Shown here in pieces: positions 13,431 through 23,717 of a stretch of DNA of 64,000 nt; position 1 is the first letter of the stretch, and each line of letters opens with the position of its first letter. A program made the translations under genes and the position numbers. The notes beneath the pieces are model-generated. The model was given only the letters and a program-made list of their open reading frames with translations, had not been told where the DNA came from and searched no databases. Source of the stretch: Lophium mytilinum (taxonomy: Eukaryota; Ascomycota; Dothideomycetes; Mytilinidiales; Mytilinidiaceae); contig MU004196.1 in assembly GCA_010093605.1 (NCBI GenBank), forward strand, positions 770,255-834,254, written 5' to 3'.

Positions 13431-14317
13431 ATGGCGTCAAGAGGCCGCCTTGAGGGCAAGGTCGCCATCGTAACCGGTTAGTCACTCCCTCTTACGATGA
13501 CTCTGCTTTAAGTCAAAGACTATATTAATCTCCATCATTTACAGGTGCCGGTTCAGGGTTCGGAGCGGCGATATCAAAAAGCTTTGCGAACGAAGGCTGC
13601 AAAGTCATAGTCGCAGATATCAATCGCGAGGGTGGAGAGAAGACTGTCGCCGAGAAATCGTCCCACATGGCCTTCCATGAAATGAATGTCACGAAAGCGG
13701 CAGACTGGAAAGCTACCATGGACGCGGCTGTGGCAAAGTTCGGAAAAGTAGACATTCTCGTCAACAACGCGGGGACGTCGTACCGGAACAAGCCCACTAT
13801 GGAGGTAACGGAGGAAGAGTTTCAGCGGACCTTCGATGTCAATGTAAAAGGGGTGTACCTGGGATGCAACGCTTTCATACCTCACGCCATCGAGCGAAAT
13901 GAGGGCGGAGTGGTAATAAACATCGCGTCTGTCGGAGCTACTAGGCCGAGGCCGGGGTTGGTGTGGTATAACGCTTCAAAGGGCGCTATATGGAACGTAC
14001 GGTGCCCTCAATCGGTCTTGGGCTTCTGATGAGACTAATGTACTTCTCAGGCAACAAAGGGCCTGGCTGCGGAATACGGTCCCAACCAAATTCGAGTCAA
14101 TAGTATCTGCCCCCTTGTCACAGGCACTGGTCTTTTCTCGTCATTCACCGGCATGGAAGATACACCGGAGAACCGCCAAAAGTTCATCTTCAATGTACCA
14201 ATGGGACGGATCGGTGAGGTGGAGGATGTTGCGTCGGCATGTCTCTTCATGGCCAGCGATGAAGCAAAGTTCATCACGGGAGTCAATCTGGAAGTGGACG
14301 GAGGGCGGTGCATTTAG
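13431..14317 (+). CDS. Short-chain dehydrogenase/reductase (classical SDR)
   Basis: An NAD(P)(H)-dependent oxidoreductase with a Rossmann fold; the substrate cannot be read from sequence. Exons 13431-13476, 13545-13996 and 14051-14317 give 254 residues, typical for classical SDRs. Visible features are the cofactor loop TGAGSGFG (residues 15-22), the acidic residue after beta-2 (ADIN, favouring NAD), NNAG, and the catalytic Tyr157/Lys161 in YNASK. The C-terminal GGRC-I end has the usual VDGG turn just before it. It shares a promoter region with the aldehyde dehydrogenase, so the pair may act in one catabolic route (inference). It is close to SDR250C/FabG-like oxidoreductases in general appearance. 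Confidence 0.92.
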
Positions 14318-14518
14318 CTCTGAGCATGAATTAGAACCAAACCTTTGACACACACGTATGTAGAAGAAGACTCATGCTGTGCAGCCGGGAGCATCATATC
14401 TACCCTTGAGGGATTCTAGGTAGTGAAAATATCATAGACCAGAGAGATCCCGCTTCTACGCCCCAGGATATTCTTACAACATTCGTAGTATATACAGATA
14501 GTACAATGCGTGGCCTCC

Positions 14519-15209
14519 TCAGAAAAACCCTGCGTGTGTTCGGACTTCTTCTTTCGGATACACCTTTCGTTTAATGACTTTAGGAGGTCCTTCCGACTCT
14601 TCTTCATGCAAAAGCTCCTCCATCTTTTCGGTCAGCTCTTCCAACTCCTCTTCTCCATTCTTCCTGTACCTGGTGACTTTGTCGATATTTGTTTGCGTGA
14701 TCTCGTTGATCGTGTGCTTGTTCCGTCGTACGTTTGCCAAAGTTCGCGCCGTCATTGCAAACCGCATGTCCTTAGGTCCGTCGACGAGCTCGAGGATTGC
14801 AGAAGCCGCCTGATCCTCCTTCAGTGGCTCGATGCGAAGGACACGCGTGTATCCTCCCGGTCTCTCCGCATACCGCTCCCGTATTGGGCCGAAGAGTTTG
14901 GGTACCATTTCGATAGGTCTCTATAGCAGAGGCATAGAAGTTAGCACTGAGAAGACCTCTACGACTCAATTGATAATCTAGGGGTCGCCTCACGTAGAAT
15001 ATCTGGTGCGCTCTCCTCCTGCTAGCTTCTGTGTTCTTCTTGCCCAACGTGACCAGCTTCTCTGCGAGCCGCTGCGCTTCCTTTGCCTTGTGCCATGTTG
15101 TCGATATTGCCTCGTTCTCGAAGAGCGATGTGACGAGGTTCCGGAGCAGCGCCTGTCGATGCGAAGATTTGCGGCTCAGATGGCGGTATTTCATGTGCCC
15201 GCCAGCCAT
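14519..15209 (-). CDS. mrpl8: Mitochondrial large-subunit ribosomal protein bL17m
   Basis: Component of the mitochondrial 54S subunit, near the exit tunnel. Exons 14994-15209 and 14519-14920 join in frame (GTGAGG/CTATAG intron) to 205 residues. The N-terminal half has the bL17 core: [42 protein letters not shown], written here as evidence in part only (residues ~17-36 [17 protein letters not shown]), followed by RRAHQIFY. The second exon has [17 protein letters not shown], the conserved end of the domain, then a fungal C-terminal extension rich in Glu and Lys. The gene is divergent from ribonucleotide reductase across 323 bp. Its 3' end faces the SDR gene. Confidence 0.9.
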
Positions 15210-15532
15210 GGCGAGGAGATCAGGCCGAAATCGTCAGCCGCACGTTCGGATTGCGGTCGGTAGAGGTGATTGAGGCGGGAAACGGCGGTCGCAATGCAGA
15301 GAGGGCTCGGCGGGCTGTAGTGTTGATTCTGTGGACTTCACGGAGGTCCGTTCGGCAAAGCTCGAACCTCTTTAGCCCATTAGCGGCCGCACGTGACTTT
15401 TTGTTTCCAAGGTTTGTAAGACGCGCCTACTTAACGCGTCGCTGGAAATCTGCTCCCCTCCATTTCTCCTGCACTCCACCACCAACACCCTTCCTGTCCT
15501 CCACCCTCTAAGATATCCAGTCCCCGTTCAAC
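15210..15532. promoter_or_regulatory. Divergent promoter, mitochondrial bL17 / RNR1
   Basis: A short gap between two divergent start codons. It holds an ACGCGTCGC element (15436-15444). ACGCGT is the core of the MluI cell-cycle box that controls S-phase genes, including ribonucleotide reductase, in fungi. It also holds GCACGTGAC (15389). Function is inferred from family knowledge. Confidence 0.5.
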
Positions 15533-18463
15533 ATGTTCGTCTTCAAGCGTGGTAAGTGACACAAGCACCAATCCTCCTCGGCCTGCAATTGGGAAGCTCA
15601 CAATACCCTCCTAGATGGACGCAAAGAGCGTGTCCAGTTCGACAAGATCACAGCCCGCGTGTCCAGGCTATGTTACGGCTTGGACCCGGAGCATGTCGAC
15701 GCCGCTGCAATCACACAGAAGGTCATCTCTGGCGTGTACCAGGGTGTGACGACCGTCGAGCTTGACAACTTGGTAAGTCACCGCCCTTTCGACGCGTCAC
15801 ACTCCGAATGATCAGTTCTAATCCATTCCTCTGCAGGCCGCTGAGACGGCAGCATACATGACTGTCACACATCCCGACTATGCCATCCTCGCTGCTCGCA
15901 TTGCTGTCTCCAATCTGCACAAACAGACAAAGAAGCAATGGTCCGCTGTCGTGTCGGACCTCTACCACTATATCAATCCCAAGAACAATAAGCACGCCCC
16001 GATGATTGCAAAGGATGTGTATGATGTCGTTATGGAGCACGCGGAAGAGTTGAACTCTGCCATCGTCTACGATCGCGATTTCAACTACCAGTTCTTCGGT
16101 TTCAAGACCCTTGAACGATCATATCTCCTCAAGATCAACGGGAAGACGGCTGAGCGCCCACAGCACATGCTGATGCGAGTCGCCGTTGGTATCTGGGGTG
16201 CCGACATTGAGCGTGTGCTGCAGACGTACAACTACATGTCGCTCAAGTACTTCACACACGCGTCGCCGACCCTCTTCAATGCCGGTACACCCCAGCCGCA
16301 GATGTCGTCGTGCTTCCTCATTGATATGAAGGAGGACAGCATTGATGGTATCTATGACACGCTCAAGACTTGCGCGTTGATTTCCAAGACCGCTGGCGGT
16401 ATTGGTCTAGCCGTCCACCGCATCCGCGCTACCGGCTCGTACATTGGCGGCACGAATGGAACTTCGAATGGTCTCATTCCTATGCTCCGTGTCTACAACA
16501 ACACTGCGCGTTATGTCGACCAGGGTGGCAACAAGCGCCCTGGTGCTTTCGCCATCTACCTAGAGCCCTGGCACGCGGACGTTTTTGGCTTCCTCGACCT
16601 TCGGAAGAATCATGGTAAGGAAGAGATTCGCGCACGCGACCTCTTCTACGCTCTCTGGATCCCAGATCTGTTCATGAAGCGAGTGCAAGAAAACGGCGAG
16701 TGGACGCTCATGTGCCCGAACGAATGCCCTGGCCTTGCTGATGTCTACGGTGACGAATTTGAGGAGCTATATCACAAGTAAGTCTCTTCCACTCTGTCTG
16801 AACCCTTTCTTATATGCTTATGTTGTATGACAGATACGAACGAGAGGGTCGCGGTCGTGAGACTGTACGTGCACAGAAGCTATGGTATGCCATTCTCGAA
16901 GCCCAGACCGAGACTGGAAATCCCTACATGCTTTACAAGGATGCTTGCAACCGCAAGAGCAACCAGAAGAATCTCGGAACTATTCGCAGCTCTAATCTCT
17001 GCACTGAGATCATCGAGTATACCGCACCGGACGAAGTTGCTGTGTGCAATCTTGCATCTCTAGCTCTTCCGTCATACATCGACTATGCTCGCGGAGAATA
17101 CGATTTCGCGAAACTGCATGAGGTGACGCAGATCGTGACTCGCAATCTCAACAAGATCATCGAACGCAATCACTACCCTGTCGAGGAGGCACGTCGAAGC
17201 AACATGCGTCATCGCCCGGTTGGTCTTGGTGTCCAAGGTCTCGCTGATGTCTTCCTCGCCCTTCGATTCCCCTTCGAGTCACCAGAGGCCAAGAAACTCA
17301 ACATCCAGATCTTTGAGACTATCTACCACGCTGCTCTCACGGAGTCCTGCAATATTGCTAAAGAGCTCGGCCCTTATGAGACCTACGAAGGCTCCCCTGT
17401 CTCAGAGGGTATCCTTCAGTACGACATGTGGAATGTGACCCCCACCGACCTGTGGGACTGGTCTGAACTGAAAGAGAAGATTGCCAAGCATGGCGTTCGT
17501 AACTCTCTGCTCGTTGCACCCATGCCTACGGCCTCCACATCTCAGATCTTGGGCAACAACGAATGCTTTGAGCCGTACACTTCCAACATCTACTCTCGTC
17601 GCGTGCTAGCAGGCGAGTTCCAGGTCGTCAACCCTTGGCTTCTTAAGGACCTTGTTGATATGGGCTTGTGGTCCGATAACATGAAGAACCGCATCATCGC
17701 TGATGGAGGCTCGATCCAACGCATCCCGAACATACCCGATGATATCAAGGCTCTGTACAAAACTGTCTGGGAAATCTCCCAGCGCACGATTATCCAAATG
17801 GCTGCTGACCGTGGTGCGTTCATCGATCAGTCTCAGTCGCTCAACATTCACATGAAGGAGCCTACCATGGGCAAGATCACTAGCATGCACTTTGCTGGCT
17901 GGAAACTTGGACTCAAGACCGGCATGTACTATCTGCGCACTATGGCTGCATCAGCTCCTATCCAATTCACTGTCGACCAAGAGGCTCTCAAGGTTACCGA
18001 CACAAACATCGCGAAGTCACTCGGCATCGGCAAGAAGCGAGGCATGCCATCTGGGGCTTACCCAAGCTCACCATCTCCATCGGCTGTCCCTCGACCCATG
18101 TATATGGCGAAGACTCCTAATGGTAGCCCGGCCATAACATCCCCGAATGGTGTACCCACACCCTCTTCCACTCCACCGCCAACCAACGAGAATAAGCGTC
18201 TCTCTACTGAAACCTCCCAGAAGGACAGCGCTCTCGCCTCGAAACCGTTCAAGGCGGATGTTGAGGAAGGCGAAAGTCCTAAACTCCTCAGTACCGACCC
18301 TGAAGGAAAGCCTTTGGCTGGCGAGGAGCTTCCGGAGGCTGCCATGAAGCAAGAAGAGGACAACGACTCTGAGAGTGGTGCGAGAGAAGAGGACATATAC
18401 GCTGACAAGGTTCTTCAATGCTCTATCGAGAATAAGGAGGCCTGCGTCATGTGTAGTGGTTAA
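15533..18463 (+). CDS. rnr1: Ribonucleoside-diphosphate reductase large subunit (class Ia)
   Basis: Makes deoxyribonucleotides from ribonucleoside diphosphates, with the small subunit supplying the radical. Exons 15533-15551, 15615-15772, 15837-16777 and 16834-18463 give 915 residues. The 19-nt first exon encodes MFVFKR; with [16 protein letters not shown] it begins the ATP-cone that senses ATP/dATP. Active-site cysteines are visible: the first redox Cys in SSCFLID (~218) and the radical Cys in NLCTEI (~430). [19 protein letters not shown] and NLASLALPS are intact, and the C-terminal tail ends in CVMCSG, the shuttle pair. A ~110-residue Ser/Pro/Glu-rich linker precedes the tail. An ACGCGT box lies upstream. 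Confidence 0.97.
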
Positions 18464-20475
18464 AGTCACAGCTTGATATAATGCGGTGCGATGTATGACT
18501 TATGTAGATGGGATTGCAGGCGACTGCAGTCTCCTTTTTGTACGATCTTTGATGGATCATGGCGTTTCTCTCATGTTCACTGTTGGCTTGTTTACTTATT
18601 GGGTATTGGTTTTGTTTTGAGGCCTTAATAGCTCTCGCTGGTGAGCAGCGCCGAATGCCGTGCTATGGTTGGCTAGTCTAAATATCGGTGCTCATGATTA
18701 AATGCCGCAGTGAACCACGGAAGTGAGATATCTAGAAATCACACAGTTGCGCTCCGGCGAACCGGTGACCTTTGAGTATATAAGGGAACTCTCCTTCTAC
18801 ATGCAAAGGGTGTTGACTCTTGTGATCTTTGCTTTTGCTACATGACTTTCTAATGGTGTTCCCGTTCACCTTCGTCTTTGCCGTCCGCCGCCTACCCGGA
18901 TTAGCTAAGACAGGGTCACGTGCTCGACTCCTTTCTTCCCCACTCGCTCTATGCTCTCGTCCTTTCACCAGCAGCCAATCTCAAGGACCTGCGGCTTCCA
19001 AGCTTCTCCCACATTAACATTCCATCGAATCGTAGAGCATTCCAAAAGTGCGCCATACAGACCAGACTGCCTGGCTGGGTCGTCCAATCACTGTGCACTC
19101 CTGCTGAAATCTCTTCACGACGACAGGCGACGTCGTTCCATGGAACTACGCGCACTCTCAACCACGGTCGTTTTTGGAATTTTTTTTCCACGCTCTTCTC
19201 TCCTATTCCGAAGCCCTTCACTTAAATTCTCTACATCACGTGACTATATTTTTTTCGGTCATCATCTGTTCTAACAGTCTATCAAACTTCACATCCTATT
19301 GCTATATTAGAGCTTTGACCTTCCAAAATCTATTGCATCTCTCTCTGACATCCCTCTATCATATCTGATGGATTTCATCCATTGTTCATATCAAGGTCAC
19401 GTGACTGTGGCCCCTTTCCTTAGATTATCGAGACATCTCTCTTCAATCAGAGCCAGGAGCTTGCTACTCAGGCTACCTCAGTCTCATGTCTGCAATGTAG
19501 TTGCACTATTGGCCGCCTGCCTAGTCTGCGGGCGCCTCCGCTGACTGACTTCAAGAGATGTGGCCTCTCATCTGAAATACATTCATAGCATTGTCGTTGA
19601 GTGGCCCATGGGTTACAAGACCGCATCGACGGATCCTTCACGTCGCGCGCTCGCTCGCTGTCGTCATCGTTGGGTGGGTCTACTACTGAACCCGTGGAAC
19701 GCTCTAAAGGACACGGGCGAACATCAGAACGAGGCCTCTACCTGGCTCTACTAAGACGGGATTAAACCACTACGGACAGTAATAAGAGGAGCAGTAGGTG
19801 CTGATATCTAGCTGTCAGTATGTTGCTCGTTCGAGAATGGTTGTGTCCCCTTGTATGCATTCTCGTACAGCAACAGGCCACCAGCCTATGCACACTCGTA
19901 TGCCACTGCTTGGGGTACACCCACAAGCCTCAAGCATCTAGGTGCAATGTCAACGCTCATGCAGCAGAAACTGAGCTGCCTCTTGGCTGGCGGGTGTCCA
20001 TCTAACGGAGGGACTTCTGACAGTGGCGTCCAGCTTCCAGAAGCGGCACTCGAGCAACGGTATATCCGTGCACGCATACTCCTGGCCTACTGCTGTAGCT
20101 TACGCTGGGCGTTTATATTGGACTACCTGCGGCTCAACCTCGTTTCATGGCCCTCATCGTTGCGGGTCTTGACGTACTGCCCGAGCCTAGGCCTTATCGT
20201 GTACTGCCCAATCGTGCCATCTTCGTTGTCCATGGTAAACCGTGGTCTAGCACGCATGCTCGCTACCAACATCGTGACTGTGAGAGGCATACAAAAGGCC
20301 ACAATGGTGGCCTTTCCCCTCTCTTCTGCTTCACGTACACTCACACTGAATTGCTGACTCTGTGAACTTCTTCATATATTCCCATACGTGACCACACACA
20401 TCGCCATTATCTATCTAACGAAAGCCCCTACAAGCCCCTTTCGCTCCAGATACTCATCTTTACCCCTGAGCCACC
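18464..20475. other. 2-kb intergenic region with repeated CACGTG sites
   Basis: No domain-bearing frame on either strand. A TATATAAGGG element is at about 18776. CACGTG palindromes, mostly as TCACGTGAC, occur near 18917, 19237 and 19394. A stretch of T- and pyrimidine-rich DNA covers 19170-19400. An unannotated non-coding transcript is possible, but the sequence does not show one. Confidence 0.45.
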
Positions 20476-21177
20476 ATGTCGCTCACCTCGACGACCCAGC
20501 TCTCGTGGAGGAAGAATGCGGTTCCAAATTCCGCCCCTAGCCTTCAAGTCTCGTCTCAAAAGCCTACAAAGGCCGCTTTGAAGCCCGGGAAGAGGTTCTT
20601 CCTCCCAAAGCTCGCAGATATCACGAGCTCAAGCATCGTCCACGGACAAATCGGCCCTCGCGAGGCGGGCAAAATGCCCCAACAATTGACGGAGGGTGCA
20701 TTCGAGCACCCCGTCATCGTCACTTCCTACAGAAATGACGCCGGCAGCATTATCGTCACCTGCCACTCCCTCACATCCTGGAGCGAACGCCGCCTCGAAG
20801 ACGCGTGGTCCCGTCAACGCGAAAGTTGGACGAAAGTGTGCGCGATCGAGCACGACAAGGAGGTCCCTCCCCCGGGCGTCAGGCGCCTCCGCCTCGACAA
20901 GAAATCGGCCAAACTCGACAAGAGGTCGTACGTATTCCTGTGGACCTTCGAGGTCGAGGTCGAGAATCTGCGCTTCGACAACGCGGACGACCGCCACGGA
21001 GAGGTCGTGCTCGACGAAACAGCCGTCGACTACCTCGTCAACTACGACCGGGCCCTCAAACCGGTAGCAAGGAGGACCTCTTGCCCGCTTCCTGCCCGCT
21101 CTTCACTTCTCGGGCCGCAAATGTCGCCGTTACTCAACATACGGAAACCCAGGACTACGCGCGCCCAAAGCCAATAA
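20476..21177 (+). CDS. Hypothetical fungal protein, GAFEHPVIV-type
   Basis: A single-exon frame of 233 codons after CCACCATG. The middle part (GAFEHPVIVTSYRNDAGSII, about residues 75-95, then DKRSYVFLWTFEVEVENLRF) resembles small fungal proteins that carry an xFxHPVxVLS start, a VTS-type strand and a SYVN-like segment. No catalytic residues are known to me, so I give no function. The last ~40 residues (RRTSCPLPARSSLL onwards) look unconserved and lead directly into the minisatellite at 21.18 kb. The true 3' end could therefore have been changed by repeat growth. No signal peptide or membrane segment is visible. Confidence 0.6.
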   Translation: MSLTSTTQLSWRKNAVPNSAPSLQVSSQKPTKAALKPGKRFFLPKLADITSSSIVHGQIGPREAGKMPQQLTEGAFEHPVIVTSYRNDAGSIIVTCHSLTSWSERRLEDAWSRQRESWTKVCAIEHDKEVPPPGVRRLRLDKKSAKLDKRSYVFLWTFEVEVENLRFDNADDRHGEVVLDETAVDYLVNYDRALKPVARRTSCPLPARSSLLGPQMSPLLNIRKPRTTRAQSQ

Positions 21178-21179
21178 GG

Positions 21180-21960
21180 GACGATGGCCACGTACACTCA
21201 CAATACCGACAAAACCAACAAAACCACCGGAAAGCAAGGAAAAGCTATACCAAACCCCACGAGAAAGGAAGGAAACCTCAAATCCACCCACCGCTGCTCA
21301 AGCCCAATCGCTATTGCTCTTCGTGTCTGTTCTTGCTTCAAACTCGCTCTGGTCGGTTCTAGTAGGCGTATGCCGAACGGGGGCCAGATGTCTTGTGCGG
21401 GCACCAGCGCAAGGCTTGGTTGATTTGGTCTCGGTGCTCGGTGGAAGTTTGCGTTCAATCAAGACGACGAGCGCCCGAAGCTTCTGAGGGACGAGAATCA
21501 CATACACTCACCAACCCGACAAAACCCACAAAACAACCGGAAAGCAAGGAAAAGCTATACCAAACCCCACGAGAAAGGAAGGAAACCTTAAATTCACCCA
21601 CCGCCGCTCAAACCCAAGACGACGAGCGCCCAAAGCTTCTGAGGGACGAGGATCACATACACTCACAAAACCGACCAAACCAACAAAACCACCAGACAGC
21701 AAGGGAAAGCTATACCAAGACCCCATCACATACACTCACAAAACCCGCAAATCCCAAAAAACCACCGGAAAGCAAGGAAAAGCTAAACCAAAAACCTATC
21801 ACATACACTCACACCATCATTAAACCCACGGAAACCAGCAGAATGCTATACCAAAAGCCCACTACATACACTTGCAAAACCGACAAAACCGACAAAACTC
21901 ACAAAACCACTAGAAAGCTCTATCAAGCCCCCACGAGAAAAGAAGGAAATCCTCAACCCC
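21180..21960 (+). repeat. Minisatellite, 73-bp and ~155-bp units
   Basis: The unit core reads CACATACACTCACAAAACCG, then CAACAAAACCACCGGAAAGC, AAGGAAAAGCTATACCAAAC and CCC. Copies start near 21186, 21497, 21652, 21725, 21798 and 21861. The first copies carry an extra ~80 bp (ACGAGAAAGGAAGGAAACCT, ..., GACGACGAGCGCCC), giving a ~155-bp higher unit; later copies lack it, giving 73 bp. Unrelated DNA (~21306-21465) separates the first two long copies. Long open frames across it are products of the repeat and I do not count them as genes. Confidence 0.85.
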
Positions 21961-22194
21961 GAACGCCGCGGTCGCTTATTACTCTGATGGATACGATGTG
22001 TTTATATATAGGCGTTGATCATGGTATTATTTACGTACGCACGCCTTACTTCTTCTGCTTTTCGCGACACGAAGCAGCGCTTTCTACACACCTTGCCTGC
22101 TTCCCTAACCCTACGCCTACCCACTACTACTCTTCAAAGTCCCCCGAGTGGGCAGGGTCCTGTCACAACCCGAACAGATCCGCAGAGCACTTGC

Positions 22195-22290
22195 CTGTGT
22201 TGCTTTTGGTGCTTTTGGTGCTTTTGGTGCTTTTTGTATTGTTAGTGCTTTTGGTACTATTGGTGCTTCTCATACTGTTAGTGCTTTTGT
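22195..22290 (+). repeat. 9-bp microsatellite (TTTTGGTGC)n, imperfect
   Basis: Units TTTTGGTGC repeat with interruptions (TTTTTGTATTGTTAGTGC, TTTTGGTACTATTGGTGC). Translated on the minus strand it gives Ser-Thr-Lys repeats. No gene is evident. Confidence 0.85.
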
Positions 22291-22424
22291 CGGAACTTGT
22301 GCTAGACGAATAGAAACGGGGTGAACACACACAAACACATATCAGATGCATGGTGATACCATTTTGTGAATATGGATAATCTTGTGAAGCATGTCGTGAC
22401 ATACTAGCAGAAACGACATCAAAA

Positions 22425-23690
22425 TGTCAAGTTTTGCAGCATGGATATCAGAGGGCGGATTTTCACTCCTAAGTATAACGCTGAGACGCCTCCAGGCGTA
22501 TGAATATATATTGATGCGTGATGTAAAGAGTGGCTTCCTGGATATCAGCACGGTAGATGTCACATCAGGATGGGATAGCGAACCATCCTCACATGTGCAC
22601 TTGCAAATTCAAACACGATGTAAAATTATGCAGGTTTCATTTCAGAACCTGAGAGATTATAAGGCATAGTAGGCTAAACCGCCTCAGACCACATAGAAGA
22701 AGGTACGTTCTGAGATGCAACAAATTCCGGCTCAATATCACAACTTGGGAAATTGCATAGGTGTGGGGGCTGAGACACTTCTGGGCACACCGGACTGGAT
22801 GCATAGCTGATGTGAAGGATGATAACCTCGATATCAGGACTTGAGAATGTACATGGGGGTGGAAAGCTGAGACTCTTTCGGGTATATTAGTTTGGATGCA
22901 TAGCTAATGTCAATGATGGCAGCCTCGATATCAGGACTCGAGATGATTCACGGAGTTTGCAGGCAAAACCACCTCCAGACATACGATCTGAAAAAGGTAA
23001 TGAATGTAAAGGGCAACGACTTCGAGATCTAGACCCGAGAACTCATATAAACATAGTAGGCCACGGCCCCTCCGGATGTATGAGTCGAGGTCGATAGATC
23101 TTCCTTAATTGAGGATGTCTTGCGAGGATGCGGAATGTGGGAGTGCAGAAGGACCCATCAATGAATATTTCAGGTTTGGAGGACATCGCGCCAATCAGGC
23201 CATGTACCGTTTCCCTTTCAGGTTCACGAAGGCGGTGTCATGCTCGCAAATTGTATTTCGGGCCCGGTTCATTCGCTAGCTGGGTGGTTGGCCAAAGCCT
23301 GAACGCACCTCTTGACGTATGAGACTAGTTCGATACCTGATGGAAAGAACTCTAGCTTCCGTATTAGGTCCAAGTAATTTAGACGTACAATTCGAAGTCC
23401 GCAGGCGATGTTAGTTCGCACGCTGTATTTTGGAGATGTTGCTCTCGCGATATGGGCAGCTAGACCAAGTCTTGAGACGCCTCTAGATGTATGAACGGGA
23501 GCTGAATGTTAATGTAAATTTTGGAACACGCAAATCTAATCGCCTTCAGGCGTGCCTATGCCCAGCGATGTCGGCTTGCAGTCCGCGTTTCGACGGGATT
23601 GCATGTGCCATTTGGGTGTAAGGATGCAACACGGAGGCGCCTCTGGGCTTATGATAGAGCGTTAGAATGGGATGCAAATACTCGCAGCGC
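22425..23690 (+). repeat. Tandem array 2: ~97-bp units, related to array 1
   Basis: Anchors GATATC(A/T) or close variants lie at 22444, 22541, (2x) 22734, 22830, 22927 and 23024, giving spacings of 97, 193, 96, 97 and 97 bp. Recurrent blocks in order: GATGTAAAG or GATGTGAAG; CTCGATATCAGGACTCGAG; AGGCTAAAACC; and GCCTCCAGGCGTATGA (also seen as GACGCCTCTAGATGTATGAA at 23475, AATCGCCTTCAGGCGTG at 23538 and GGAGGCGCCTCTGGGCTTATGA at 23633, each shorter than a full unit). Units past 23.1 kb are badly decayed. The array fills the space up to the stop of the HET-domain gene at 23718. Motif order and orientation match array 1. Confidence 0.75.
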
Positions 23691-23717
23691 ATGACTCGAT
23701 CGTCGTCACGCTTACGT

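Noticed and set aside
21393-22313. 306-codon plus-strand open frame
   Set aside because: It is the translation of minisatellite units followed by a microsatellite (poly-Leu/Val); no conserved domain.
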